Below are positions 43,891 to 55,545 of a stretch of 64,000 bases of DNA, piece after piece. The stretch is from Sarcophilus harrisii (Eukaryota; Chordata; Mammalia; Dasyuromorphia; Dasyuridae). The stretch's first letter is position 1. Every line of letters starts with the position of its first letter. A program made the position numbers and the translations under genes. The notes beneath the pieces are model-generated. The model searched no databases, was not told the origin of the DNA, and was given only the letters and a program-made list of their open reading frames with translations. The stretch spans positions 519,955,665 through 520,019,664 of the forward strand of contig NC_045427.1 of the NCBI RefSeq assembly GCF_902635505.1, in the 5' to 3' direction.

Positions 43891-44812
43891 CTAAACTTTA
43901 TATTTCCTAATTTGAGTTGAATTAGATTGGATTTTTTTAAAATTTTGGTTATATAAGATATATATTGGGAAGATGTCTAATGTATACATGTGTAGATGTG
44001 GCCTACAGTTGGCAAAAGTAGATATATGGAATTTGGCTCACCTGTGCAGAAAGGAGGCATTGTCTGTACTGCCTGCAGCCTAACTGGGGGGCTAGGAATA
44101 GGTAGGATACAGGATCACTAAGCCTGGTGACTTCTTCTATTTTTGAGAGGGATATCAAGCCCTCAAGATGAATTTGGTCCTCTTCAAAAATGAAGGAAAT
44201 ACAAGAAGTTAGGATTATGTTTGCTACTACTCAAATATTTTGGGGGTGAATCTGACTTTAGAAAAAAAACTGCTATCCTTGATGACTTTCACTGGAGAAG
44301 GTAGTCCTTTACTTTTACTCAATAATTTCACTCCCACCAAATGCTGGTTATATAAAAGTCCATCATGAATATTTAATAGACCTCTTTATCAAAAAACAGT
44401 AACCAGTTGAAGAAATTATACAGATAGAAATATATCAAAGAATCCATGAGGGTAAAAGAGCTCTTCAACTGGTAATGATATAAAGTCTCAGTTAAAGTTA
44501 TAAGCTCAGAGGGAAAAATCTCACCATGGGGAATGTCCTCTGTGGAGTGCAAATGCTAGAAGCCAAGAGACATGATAGGTACCAGCTTCTTCCTATAGCT
44601 GTCATCCAAGAACTCCAATCTTTTGTTCAAAAGTCCCTGCCTTGCCTGGTCTCTGTTGAAATCTCTATCCAACCCACTGGAATAAGTTCTTTAGAGATAC
44701 ATAAAGATGAGCAAGGCTTTCTTCTAATCAGAGTTCACATTGTCTTAAAGGTATATAGTGCAGATCATGACACTGTCCAGAAAAACTAACCAACTTGCAT
44801 AGGTGGGAGTGC

Positions 44813-44864
<52 letters not shown>

Positions 44865-45150
44865 CTATTTATCAATTATAAACAACACAGATTGTGTAAA
44901 TACCCATGTAGTAAAGATCTCTTGTATTTGGCTCTGGCAAAGTGAAGGGAGACAGGGCTAACTTCTTGGAAGCTGACATAAAAACTGAGGTGATAAGACT
45001 CACATGGGAATAATTTAAAGATTTTTATAATACATTATACAAAAAAGGAAAAGTAATTGAGTATGTCAAACCCCAGGCACATGGGCATGATTGTTTACTC
45101 TGTTTTCTTGGATTCTCTCAAAGTTAAGATTTGGGTAATTTGTTTTTGGG
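43891..45150. other. Intergenic, unassigned
   Basis: Includes an 87-codon open frame from an ATG (44,526-44,789) with no recognised family, and a (TA) run at 44,815-44,861. No promoter, splice or poly-A logic supports a gene. Confidence 0.45.
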
Positions 45151-45152
45151 AG

Positions 45153-45395
45153 GGCATCTAGATGGCACAAAGGGGAAAGTGCTGCTGTTCTTGGATTCAG
45201 GAAAACATAAATTCAAATCCTGCCTCAAACACATCGTAGTTGTGTGACCTTGGGCCAGTCACTTCACTTTGTTTGCTTCAGGTTTCTCATTTAAAATGAA
45301 TTATAAAATGAAGGAAATAGCAAAGAAAACTCTAAATAGGGTCACAAAGAGTGGGACACAACTAAAAAATGACTGAATAACAACCAAAATTGTAA
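45153..45395 (+). repeat. tRNA-derived marsupial CORE-type SINE, long form
   Basis: 'gggcatctagatggcacaaa', 'gttgtgtgaccttgggccag', 'gtcacaaagagtgggacaca', 'actgaataacaac'. Confidence 0.85.
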
Positions 45396-45404
45396 AAAAC
45401 CTTA

Positions 45405-45595
45405 GAAGAGTAGATTGTAGAGATCATCTCATCCAGTCTTTTCTCGATACATGGGAGCTAACTGAAACTCAAAGAAGTAAAACAATTTGCCCACAATCCC
45501 CCAGGTAAAATATAGCAGAAAAAGGTTTTGAAGACAAATACTGTGATTCTAAATCTAATGCCTTTTTTATTATACTATGTTGTCTCCTTTCAGTT
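45405..45595 (-). repeat. MIR-like fragment
   Basis: 'gatcatctcatccagtcttt', 'aactgaaactcaaagaagta', 'ttgcccacaatcccccagg'. Confidence 0.6.
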
Positions 45596-45944
45596 TATCA
45601 TTTTTCTGCCCAAGATATGAGTGGTCCTGAAATCACTAAAGATGAAGAATTATACCTATTATCTTCAAGAGTGAGTTCCCAGAGTAGAGCTGAAAAGTAT
45701 TTTTTCTTTCAGGATGTATTTTTTTTCAGGATCTATTGATCCCCAGAGAAAAGACAAAGCACAGATCTGGTTATTGACTTCAATGACACTCTATTGCCTA
45801 GTAAGTTCAAAATTCATTGCTTGGTATTTGAAGTCCTTCACAATCTGGCACCATTTTACCTTTACAACATTATTTTATAGTGTTCTTCTTTCAGATCCCC
45901 TGTACTCCATAATGTTCTGCTCTCCTGTATTTTACTGTGTTGTT

Positions 45945-46168
45945 CTGACTCGTTGTGACGTTGTGTTTTCTTAGCAAAGATACTGGAATGGTTTGCCATT
46001 TCCTTCTCCAGCTCATTTTACAGTTGAGGAAATGGAGGCAAATAGGATTAAATGTCTTGCCCAGAGTCATACAGCTAGGAAGTATCTGAGTCCAAATTTG
46101 AACGCAGCAAGATGTTTTTCTGATTCCATGTCTGAGATTCTATTCATCATGCCAACTAGCTGCCAATT
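45945..46168 (-). repeat. tRNA-derived marsupial CORE-type SINE, long form, inside L2
   Basis: Reverse: 'gttttcttagcaaagatact', 'cattttacagttgaggaaat', 'cagagtcatacagctaggaa', 'catgccaactagctgcc'. Confidence 0.88.
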
Positions 46169-46570
46169 AACTATTGCTAGTCTGTGCTCCAACCAAACAA
46201 GACCACTTATTGAGCTCCACATATGTCCTGCACTTTTCTGCCTCTATGCCTTTTTTCATATTTTTCTCTAGGTCTAGAAAGCCCTCCTCCCCTATTTTCT
46301 CTTCTCTTGAATTCTTCTTCTCCATCCTTTAAAACACAACTAAAAAGTCATTTCATCCAGTCAGCAATTGTTGAAACTTCTGGATTGGAAACAATCTTTT
46401 CCACAATCACTCCCTGGATCTCTTTGCACTTCTCTCATGTACTTATCATGTAATCGTGTATATTATTGTTATATATATATATGCGTGTTATTTTCCACAA
46501 TTGAATTACAAACTCCACAAAAACAAGACTCATATCTTGTCAACTTTGTAGATTTCTCAGTGTCTATCAT

Positions 46571-46714
46571 GGTTGTTGTGGTTTATTCTTTGTTCTTAAA
46601 TAGGAACAATGACATCAGGAGAATGATGTCTTGACTTGCAAGTGAATTGGATTTAAGTGAGGAAGGGCTGTGCAAAGTCATCAGCTTCACTCTCTCCTCC
46701 AGAGTTATCAGTTT
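46571..46714 (-). mobile_element. Marsupial SINE of the 15,205 type, inside L2 (second copy)
   Basis: 'ggaacaatgacatcaggaga', 'gatgtcttgacttgcaagtg', 'aattggatttaagtgaggaa', 'tcactctctcctccagagtt'. The reverse complement gives the tail seen at 15,205-15,330. Confidence 0.78.
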
Positions 46715-47314
46715 GAGTCTTACACAGTGATTTACACATATTAGCTCTGAATCAATGTCCATTGAGTCAAATTTCCTGGGAAGAATGGCCCAAATTCAAA
46801 ATGTCATTCAGTTCATAGGAAACAAAGGTCCTGGAAGACACCTACATTAATACAATGAGAATGGTGGAGTTACCTGATACAATTGTTTTTATTGTACTGT
46901 TTACAGTCGTCAACCAGTAATTATTGAGGATCAAGATTTTCCAGCATGAAACAAAACAGTGTCTTGTCTCAGAGTTGATGATAGTCTGGCGTTGTTTTAG
47001 AAAAGTAGCTATTGTTGCTGACCAAGGGAAATTTTCCCTTCTTGATTATTGACTTTGTGGTTCTTTTATGTAGCTTCTGTTTTTCCACTTTTCTTCTCAG
47101 ATCAAGCTCTTAATGCACACTCTTTTAAAATTTGTAATTGAGCAATTATAGGCACAAAAATATATATGGTTGATTGAGATGTGAAGATCTAGAAGAAAAT
47201 GCAAATATTATTTTTGTGATGGAATTGAGTGCTCTGTGTTATCTTTTACCCTAAAAGGTTTGGAGCCAGCAAGAAATTCAGAGAAGAAAGAATAATAGCA
47301 ATAATTTTTTTTAA

Positions 47315-50300
47315 ATAGGGGATAGAGTCAAGATAGCAGAGAAAAGGCAGGGACTTGCCTGCGTTCTCCCAAATTCCCCTCCAAACAACTTTAAAATAAT
47401 GTCTCTAAATTAATTCTGGAGCCACAGAACCAATAAAAGGATAAAATGGAACAAGTTTGCAGCCCAAAACAATCGTTGTCAGGAAAGGTCTGTCACACAG
47501 GGATCAGAGTGGGGTACAGTCCAGGCAATGACTCAGTCAAGCTAGCAATAATTGAATAGGCAGCAGCAGCTCCCAGAGCTCTCAGCCTACACAGGTAAGG
47601 GGGTTGGTCAGAAAGAGATTATAGGAGGTCCCTTTGCTAGTATTGAGTACAAGATTCTGTTGCATTACCCATACATAGATCCAGATCATAATTCTGGACT
47701 GTAGTTTCAGAATGAGCAGGAGCATTAGCACACCACAGCTTGCTGATATAGGAAAATGGGATCACAGTTCCAGGAAGGGAAAGATTGTTTGCAATTGCTC
47801 ACAGAACAGAGCATAGGCCAAGAGAGTAGATCATGCTACCTTGGAAGAACTGAAAACTTACAGAATTCCAGAACTAGCACTGAAAATGATTGTACAAAAA
47901 AGAAATAAAGCTTGGATCAGTGCCCCCTTCACCCTGAGAGTAGAGCCTAACTTTAACAAAGTTAAAAGTCAAGAAATATCTGGGCATATAAGCAAACAAT
48001 AACAGCAAAATAACTTGACTATAAAAAGTTACTATGGTGACAGTGAAGACGATAAAACAAACTCAGAAGAAAACAACGAAGTCAAAATTTACATCTGAAG
48101 CTTCAGAGAAAAATGTGAATTGGTTTCAGTACGCAGTACCACCATCAACAACAACAAAAATAATTCTTGGAAAATCTCAATTTTTTTAAAAAAATTAAAT
48201 AAAAGAGATAGAGGAAAAAAATTGGAGTGATGCAAAAAAATTATGAAAAAAGAGTCAATAGTTTGGTTGGAAGCTCACACACACACACACTCAAAACCTG
48301 AAGAAAATAGAATAGGCCAAATGGTAAAAGAGGCACAAAAGTCTACTAAAGAAAAAAATATCTTAGAACTAAATGGTCAAATGATGTTCAAAAATACATT
48401 GAAAAAAAAAGAAAAAACAGATATTTAATGCAATAGAGAACTTTCCAAAATTCCTGATGAAAAGACCAGAGCTACATAAAAAATTTGGCTTTCAAATACA
48501 AAACTCAAGAGAAAAATAAAAAGATTAAAAAGAAAAGAGAAATTATTAGAAATTCAATAAGATTAAGTTGTTTACATGCCTACATGTGATGATGATACTT
48601 GTAACTTTATCTTTATCATTATGAAGGCAATTAGAAGTATACATAGTTGCTGTTCTTCCTTCTCCAAGAAGACCAAAATGATATCACTACGTTAGAATCA
48701 AGTTACAGTGTGTCCGACTGTGGCTGATCAGGCCAAAATGATCTTGGAATGCTCTACCACCAATTCACATTTTTCTCTAAGGCTTCAGATGTAAGTTTTG
48801 ACTTTGTTGCCTTCTTCTGAGTTTATTTTTTGGTCTTCACTATAATCATAGTAATACAAATAGTCCCTATAAACAGTTGAGATGGCTTCTCTAATTTTGT
48901 GCATCTTGCAGTTCTGAGCTAATTCAATTCTGCTTTACTCAGAGAACAAACCATTCTCTGATGAGAGCCCATCATGCTGGATGGTTCTCTGTCAATAACT
49001 CCCATGTCATTCAATCAGTTCTAAAGTTTTTAAGAGAGAACTTGAGAGAGTCCTTGTGTTGCTTTTTCTGACCACCTTGTGAGCACTTACCCTATGTGAA
49101 TTCTCCATAAAATAATCTTGTTGGCAAGCATACACTTGACATTTGAACAATGAGCCCAATGGAATTGTGCTCTCTGAAGAAGACTTGGAAGGTCTAGCAG
49201 TTTAGTTCTAAAAAAGGACCTCAGTGTCTGGTATCTTATGCTGCAAAGAGATATTCAGAATCTTCCAAAGGCAATTCAAAAGGAAGCATGGTACTGGTAG
49301 ACTGTCCAGGTTTCAAAGGCATTCAACAATGAGACCAGCACTAGATAGAAGACACCAGTTGAGTTGAATATGATCGGGTGATATAAAAAAATACAATGAA
49401 GGAGTGAGAAAGAAGGATTCACTGGGAAAAGGGGAAAGGGAGAGGTGGATGGGGTAACTTTTCTTACATAAAAAAGATGCAAAAAAACTTTTACAATGGA
49501 GGGGAAGATGAAGGATTTGGAAGCTCAAAGAGGTAATAATATACACACTCAGATAGATATAGAAGTTTATTTTACCTTACAAGAAAGTGGGAGGGAAAGG
49601 AAATAGGAGAAAGAGGGCAGATTGAGAAGCAAAACTTCTGAGGATAGACAGGATGAAAGAGCAAGGGATAAAGAAAGGGAAAAATAGGATGTAGGGAAAC
49701 TATGAAAAAATGTTTACACCAGGTTTCTCTGATAGAGATTTCATTTCTCAAATATATAGAGAACTAGATCATATGTATAAGGATACTTCATTTCCCAATA
49801 GATTAAAAGGTCAAAAGATATGAACAGGGAATTTTCAAAGTAATCAAAGCTATCTAGAGTCATATGAAAAATATTCTAAATAACTATTGATCAGAGAAAT
49901 TTGAATTAAAGCTCACACCTAACTGATTCAATCATTTGATAGAGCAATTTGGAACTATGTCCTTTAATACAACGATACCATTATTAAGTCTGCATTCTAA
50001 AAAGAATTTTTTAAAAAAGGAAAAGTATCTATATTGCAAAAATATTTATAGCAACCTTTTGTGCTGGCAAAGGATTGAAAATTGAGGAGATGTTCATTAA
50101 TCGGGGAATGGCTGAATAGGTTGAAGTATATCATTATGATGGAATATTATGTATAGGAAATGGATAATTTCAGAAAAATCTAGAAAGACTTATATGAACA
50201 GATCCAGCAGGGTGAACAGAAGCAGGAGAATATTGTACACAATAACAGCAATATTGTATAATGATGAATTGTGAATGACAGCTATTCTCAATGATCCAAA

Positions 50301-50575
50301 ACAATTCTGAAGGATTTATGACAAAAAACACCATCTACTTCCCAGGGAAAAAAAAAACTGATAGAGTCTGAATGCAGAGTAAAGCATACTTTTAAAAACT
50401 TTATTTTTGTTTTGGGGATGTTTTCTTTCACAACATGACTAATATGGAAATGTTTTATTATATTATATTAATATATAATAATAATATTTATATTTATTAT
50501 ATTTATTTTTATGAATGTTTAAATTGTTTTTACATGTGATTAGGGAAAACAAAATTTTTAATTTTTTAAAATTCA
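47315..50575 (+). mobile_element. L1, long but internally deleted, with another LINE inserted
   Basis: Begins with L1 5' UTR text (gatagagtcaagatagcaga; aactttaaaataatgtctct), then ORF1 remnants to 48,640, an inserted foreign LINE piece (48,641-49,346), inter-ORF text (49,347-49,700; ccagttgagttgaatatgat), then directly the ORF2 end (49,730-50,330) and 3' UTR to about 50,575. The endonuclease and most of the reverse transcriptase are missing. No long frame survives. Confidence 0.82.
48641..49346 (-). mobile_element. 3' end of a non-L1 LINE inserted in the L1
   Basis: Read on the minus strand it encodes the end of a LINE polyprotein: FETWTVYQYH (ETWTVY motif, about 49,285-49,315), later GGQKK and KDSLKFSLKNF-like text (about 49,040-49,090), then FGLISHSRTH near 48,710-48,740, the finger-like HLRTH end of such LINEs, followed by the 3' tail. 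The clade is not settled (RTE or L2 relative). Several frameshifts; 5' part absent. Confidence 0.72.
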
Positions 50576-51014
50576 TGTTTTTATAATAGCTGTCATTATA
50601 ATAAAATTCATAACTTCCCAGCTACATGGAGTAGAAAAATTTCAAAACATAAATATAGGAGAAGTGACCAAAAATTTTGGGGATAGAATAAGATATGTGT
50701 GTGTGTGTGTGTGTTTGCATCTATGTATGTATATATGTCTCTCTGTATTACACATCATCTCTATTATTTAGTCTGATACTGGAGTTGTACTGAGGATGAT
50801 TTGTTGAACCTATAGAAGATGAACTTATACTCCAATGTTCTTATTGAATTGAAAAGTGCTTTTTTCCCCCAAATAATCCTATGACATAGAAATCTAAAAT
50901 CAAAGGAGAGAAATCTCCTACAAGAAAGGCAAGTTGTCCTGTGGTAGACTGGTTTGCTCTTTACACTATTTCCCACAGTACTGGGTATCAGATAAAAACT
51001 TTTTTTCCTCCCTC
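50576..51014. other. Intergenic, unassigned, with GT run
   Basis: (GT) run at 50,695-50,714. No gene or clear element. Confidence 0.5.
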
Positions 51015-51105
51015 AACTGTAATAGCTTTTTATTTTTCAAAATACATGCAATGCATTGATATTTCCAACACTCACCCTTGCAAACCTCGTAAAACTTTTT
51101 TTTTT
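51015..51105 (-). mobile_element. L1 3' tip
   Basis: 'aatagctttttatttttcaa', 'aatacatgcaatgcattgat', 'actcacccttgcaaacctcg' is the reversed last part of the L1 3' UTR. Confidence 0.7.
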
Positions 51106-51124
51106 TAATAATGGTGGTAGTGTC

Positions 51125-51295
51125 AGTAGTGACCTCTAGGCCAATGAGAAAACCTGGGTTCCAGTCTTTTCCAGTTATCTCATTTGTTACGTGATCTTGG
51201 GCAAGTCACTTCTCCCAAGGCCTTAATTTACCCTTCTGTCAAATAAAGAGCTTCTAAATTCCTTTCCAGTTCTGACAGTGTATGATTCCATGATT
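51125..51295 (+). repeat. MIR-type SINE
   Basis: 'gacctctaggccaatgagaa', 'gtgatcttgggcaagtcact', 'cttctgtcaaataaag', 'attcctttccagttctgaca'. Confidence 0.75.
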
Positions 51296-51400
51296 CATTC
51301 GACAATGACACCATCAGGGCAGGGTAAGTGGCCCATTGTTCTACTAACATACTGTTTTTCCCATCTAAGTAGAAAGCAGAAACTGCCAGACTGACTTGGA

Positions 51401-51770
51401 CAAGAAAGAGACAATGAAACAGGGGAGACCAAAATGGGGAAGGAGAAAGGAAAGAGACAGAGATAAAAAGAGTTTGGGAGAGAGAGTTTGAAAGAAGCAA
51501 AGAGAGAAACAGAGATGGAGAGATAGGAAAGAGATAGAGCCAGAGAAAGAGCCAGTGCAAGAAACAGATAGATAGGGACAGAGAAAGTGAGACAGACACA
51601 GAAAGATAAACAGAGACAGAGAGAATGAAAGAGAGAGACACACACACATAGAGAAAGACAGAGAGAGACAGACAGAGAGACACAGAGAGAGACAGAGAGA
51701 GACAGAGACAGAGAGACAGAGACAGAGACAGAGGCAGAGGCAGAGGCAGAGGCAGAGGTAGGGGGGTATT
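51401..51770. repeat. Long purine-rich (GAGACA/GA) tract
   Basis: About 370 bases mostly of GAGA, GACAGA and GGCAGA units on the plus strand; densest at 51,590-51,760. It produces long artefact frames rich in Ser and Leu on the other strand (up to 208 codons), which are not genes. Confidence 0.9.
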
Positions 51771-52470
51771 TGAGGAAGAGGAATTGAGAAGTACAGGGAC
51801 AGAGAAATCTTGAAGCAGAAAGTAGATTAGGTACAATTCTCAAGTAACAGTAAATCACTCTCCAGAACACTAATTTTTTTTTGCAGTTCTTATAGAGAAG
51901 AGAATCAATATCACCAGACATATTGGAAAAATACTGAAAACATCACTACATGGACTTATGTTATCTTGAATCAGGCTGATAAAGTTTTCAAATTTTATCT
52001 AAGTTTCTTTAAATAATGAAAACCTGAGCTGAGCCAAAGGGACTTGGTTACACAGGGATTCAACCTTGGTATGGAAGAGGGGAAAAGGGATATTTCTTTT
52101 CCCACTGTATCTGGTCATTAGACCCTCCATTTACTCTCCAAACTTAGTCCCAGAACACTACCAGCAGCCCCTCTTCCTCCCTCTACCTCAGGGCAGTCTG
52201 CCCACATGACACCACCAGGTTTGGGAGCATAAACTATTCGGGACACCTGAAATCAGCAATATTTGTAGCAATAGAAATGAGGGTTGTACGTTCTATTCTC
52301 TCCAACAGGGACCCCGGAGTCTTTGTTGCCCCCTGAATTGAATTTTCTCCAGTTCCTGGAATTCTAAGTTATGGCTCTGGGCCTGAGAAAGAATATTAGC
52401 ATCAGACTCACGCTGACAAACCCAATCCTATCTTATAAAACAGACAAATATTAACTTTGGCTTCCTTCTG
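51771..52470. other. Intergenic, unassigned
   Basis: Slightly more GC-rich than its surroundings near 52,140-52,330, but no exon or element recognised. Confidence 0.45.
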
Positions 52471-52474
52471 GAGA

Positions 52475-52705
52475 CAGTTAGGAGGCACAACAGATAGACA
52501 GAATGCAGAGGCTGGAGTGAAGAAGACAGTTCAAAGACTAGCTATATGGCCTGTGCAAGTCACCTAATTTCTGTCTACCTCAGTTTCCTTGATTGTACAG
52601 TGATACCTACCTTACAAAGTTGTCACAAGGATCGAATAAGATAATTGTAACATGCTTAGCAATAGTGATTGGGCCCATAGTAGGCCCTTAAAATGTTAAT
52701 TTTCT
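52475..52705 (+). repeat. MIR/CORE-type SINE
   Basis: 'gacagttaggaggcacaaca' head, 'ctacctcagtttccttgatt', 'gatcgaataagataattgta'. Confidence 0.75.
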
Positions 52706-52834
52706 TTTCTATTTTTCTCTCATTATGCCAGAAAATCCTCCATCCCCATCAGTCTTAATGCTCAAACCCCATCATCTTTCTGCTGCTGCTGGCTGATTGG
52801 AGGGGGCTTACAATGTGGGAGCAGTAAGATAGGA

Positions 52835-53040
52835 TGGTGAAAAGAACTCTGGACTTTGAAGATGGGGGCAAATCCGAGCACTGACAGGTACTGGCCATGT
52901 GACCAAAGTAGGTCACTTTATATCACAGACTCTACCTATAAAATGGGCATAATAATGCTCAAATCACCAACTGCGCAGAGAATGTAAGAGGAAAGCATTT
53001 TATAAACATTAACACATTATGTAAATATGTAAATATTATC
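52835..53040 (+). repeat. MIR-type SINE
   Basis: 'ggtactggccatgtgaccaa', 'ctacctataaaatgggcata', 'gaggaaagcattttataaac'. Confidence 0.75.
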
Positions 53041-53049
53041 ACTAGAATC

Positions 53050-53092
<43 letters not shown>

Positions 53093-53116
53093 ACACACTC
53101 ACACACACACACACAG
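53050..53116. repeat. (CA) microsatellite
   Basis: About 67 bases of CA with two interruptions (TA and TC). It gives rise to Val-Cys-rich artefact frames on the minus strand. Confidence 0.95.
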
Positions 53117-53219
53117 AGGGTGACTCTCTCTTGGCCATACCAGTCAGAGAAGGATCCTGTATTTGAGAATTGTGTAGTGGTCTCTGAGAGATATTTCTCA
53201 ATCATACCTTCTAGTAAAA

Positions 53220-53990
53220 GTTACCACCTACTCTGTCTCCTGACACAGCCACATCTGCCTAGAGTATAGAATATTTTTGAAACTTATTTCTTCTACTTTT
53301 ACATGAATGATAGAAATTGTTGGTTTTGTAATATCAAAAAATGTTTGGCTAGTATGTGAAGTTGAGCATCTGGGGGTACTATATAACCTTCTTCAGATTT
53401 ATTTCTAAATTCTGTCCCTGCTCTCCTGGTTTTGAGTTAGTTTTTACAGCTGTTTTGCCATTTCCCTCCCATTGAGAGACTATGGCTTGGATCCAATAAT
53501 TTTATTACTCCCTTTCTCCCCCCTAAACTTCCATGTTTACTTAAGTTCCTTAAAAACAACCCGTCATTCTATGAATTGCCATTGAGAGATTCTGTTAGGC
53601 AAAAATGGAAACAGAAAAATATTATAGAGCATGAAGCACAGAAGTGCTTTGAAATTATTTGGAAAAGCAGATGTGTGAAAGGTGAAAGTCCCCTGTGGGT
53701 TCCTGGTCCCATTCCACTGGGAGATAAATGACATTAGAAACCTGGTTTCCAAGTTTCCCAGGGGTTTGGTTCTTTGAACTGATGGCCCAGTGACTCATGG
53801 TAGAATTTTCTAGACTTTCAAACTAAGCCAACAAGCTTTGTTTGTACAGAGGGTTCCCTGGGGAAGCCATTGACAAAAGCAGGCTGAATAGGGATGTTTG
53901 GGCAGGTGAACTTTTATGTTGGCTTTTGACCAGAGGAAAGAGCAATATTAAGCTAAGCCATTTGGATGCATAAAGATAATAAAAACTGAG
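53220..53990. other. Intergenic, unassigned
   Basis: No gene or clear element seen. Confidence 0.5.
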
Positions 53991-53994
53991 TTAT

Positions 53995-54335
53995 CACAAG
54001 TGTATGGTCACAGAATCATAGAATCTCAAGTTGAAAGGATCCTTACCGTGGTGGTTCTTTAATCTAATCAGTATCCAAGAAACAGCTCTGCAATATCCCC
54101 AGCATGTAGTCATCCAGTTTTTGCCTGAAGAACTTAAGGGAAGGGGAATTAGCTAACACCCACGGCAGCCCATTCTATTTTGCTGTTCTACTTTTGGATA
54201 GCTCTACTTAAATTTTTAAACCAAGACAAAATCTGCCTCTCTGCAGTTTTTATCCATTGTCCTTATTTCTTCCTTCTCTCTGTGGGATAGTCTGTGTCTG
54301 TGCATAAGGCCCTCTAACAACCCCTTTCTTCTTAG
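53995..54335 (-). mobile_element. CR1/L3 LINE 3' end
   Basis: 'cacagaatcatagaatctca', 'agttgaaaggatcct', 'gtagtcatccagtttttgcc', 'cacggcagcccattctattt', 'aaaatctgcctctctgcagt': the classic reversed 3' region of CR1-type LINEs. Confidence 0.85.
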
Positions 54336-54829
54336 GGATTAGAGGCTGGGGTGAGGGAACCTCTCAAAGTAACATGATAAGTCCTGAAAATTATAGACTT
54401 CCCTGGGGAAGTTAGAAGCCCATTGGGAGAAGGGGAAGAATTGGTTTGACTCTATGGACTTGTATATAAATCTCTTACATTTTCTATTAGGTAAAATAAA
54501 ATCTGTCCTTAATATTTTGTCAGCCTTAGTTTTTGCATAGAAGTTGAGACTGCTTTTTCTTTTATTGTAGTGAGCAAAGTCAAATTCTGGTCCTCCCTAG
54601 AGAAACTCTAGCTGTAGGGAAAGAGAATAGGAGAGATTAGGCAGAGAACAGAAGGCCTCGGTTCCTTGGAAGGCGGCCAGTGGATCACTGAGGACAATTT
54701 ACAGGACTCAAAAGTAGCTTTGAAGGATACAAGTTACAATTCCTGCATCTTCCATCTTGAACTAAATTGGTCTTTGGAATGGTCCATAATTCCTCTATGG
54801 TTCTACTGGGGCTGCTTAAACAGTACACA
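54336..54829. other. Intergenic, unassigned
   Basis: No recognised gene or element; a 67-codon open frame (54,666-54,869) runs into the L1. Confidence 0.45.
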
Positions 54830-55345
54830 TTCTTTATTATTGTTCTGTAAGAAACAATCAGCAGGATGATTTCAGACAGGTTTGGAGAGACTTACATGAA
54901 CTGATACTGAATGAAATGAGCAGAACCAGGAGAACAACAACAAGATTATATGATGAGCAATTCTGATAGACATGGTTCTTTTCAACAGCACAGTGATTGT
55001 GTCTTGTGATGGAGAGATCCATCTGCACCCAGAGAGAGGACCAGAGGAACTATGAATAGATCATAACATAGTATTTTCTCTCTTTTTGTTGTTGTTTGCT
55101 TGCATTTTGTTTTCTTTCTCATTTTTTCCTTTTTGATCTGATTTTTCTTGTAAAGCATGATAATTGTGGAAATATATATAGAAGAATGACATGTTTAACA
55201 TATATATTGAATTACTTGCTGTCTGAGGGGAGGAGGTGGGGAAAGGAGGAAAGAGATTTGGAACATAGGGTATTGCAGGGGTGAATGTTGAAAATTATCC
55301 ATGCATATGTTTTGAAAATAAAAAGCTTTAATAAAAAAATAAAAT
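54830..55345 (+). mobile_element. L1 3' end with poly-A signal
   Basis: 'gtaagaaacaatcagcagga', 'gagagacttacatgaactga', 'gagcagaaccaggagaacaa', '3' UTR gttttgaaaataaaaagc' then A-rich tail. Among the better-preserved 3' ends here. Confidence 0.88.
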
Positions 55346-55424
55346 GAAGCATCTTGTAAATGGAAAAAAAATTTAAAAAGAAACTCCCTCTCCCAGTTCA
55401 GAACAGGTAGGCACTTTCTCTGCA

Positions 55425-55545
55425 ATTTATAATCATAGAGAATAGGCTGGGACATTGAAAGTTTAAGTAACTTGGCCAGGTTCATCAAGCTAGTATATAT
55501 CAAAGACAGGATTTCAAGCCAGCTCTTCTGAATTCCTAAGCTACA
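55425..55545 (-). repeat. MIR-like fragment
   Basis: 'gtttaagtaacttggccagg' and 'caggatttcaagccagctct'. Confidence 0.6.

Larger units (their letters stand above)
45776..46790 (+). mobile_element. L2 LINE 3' half, split by two SINEs
   Basis: Three pieces in order: 45,776-45,944 (gtatttgaagtccttcacaa, tctggcacc), 46,169-46,570 (agaaagccctcctcccctat, cagtgtctatc) and about 46,715-46,790 (cacagtgatttacacatatt, gtccattgagtcaaa), the L2 3' tail. SINEs fill the two gaps. Open frames of up to 92 codons here are not genes. Confidence 0.75.

Noticed and set aside
51590-51760. Regular repeats considered as a CRISPR-like array
   Set aside because: Units are short, contiguous and purine-only, without unique spacers; the genome is vertebrate.
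51228-51921. Overlapping minus-strand frames of 202 and 208 codons, rich in Ser and Leu
   Set aside because: They are translations of the GA-rich purine tract; two overlapping frames open together is typical of simple repeats.
52959-53205. Val-Cys-rich minus-strand frames
   Set aside because: Translation of the CA microsatellite.
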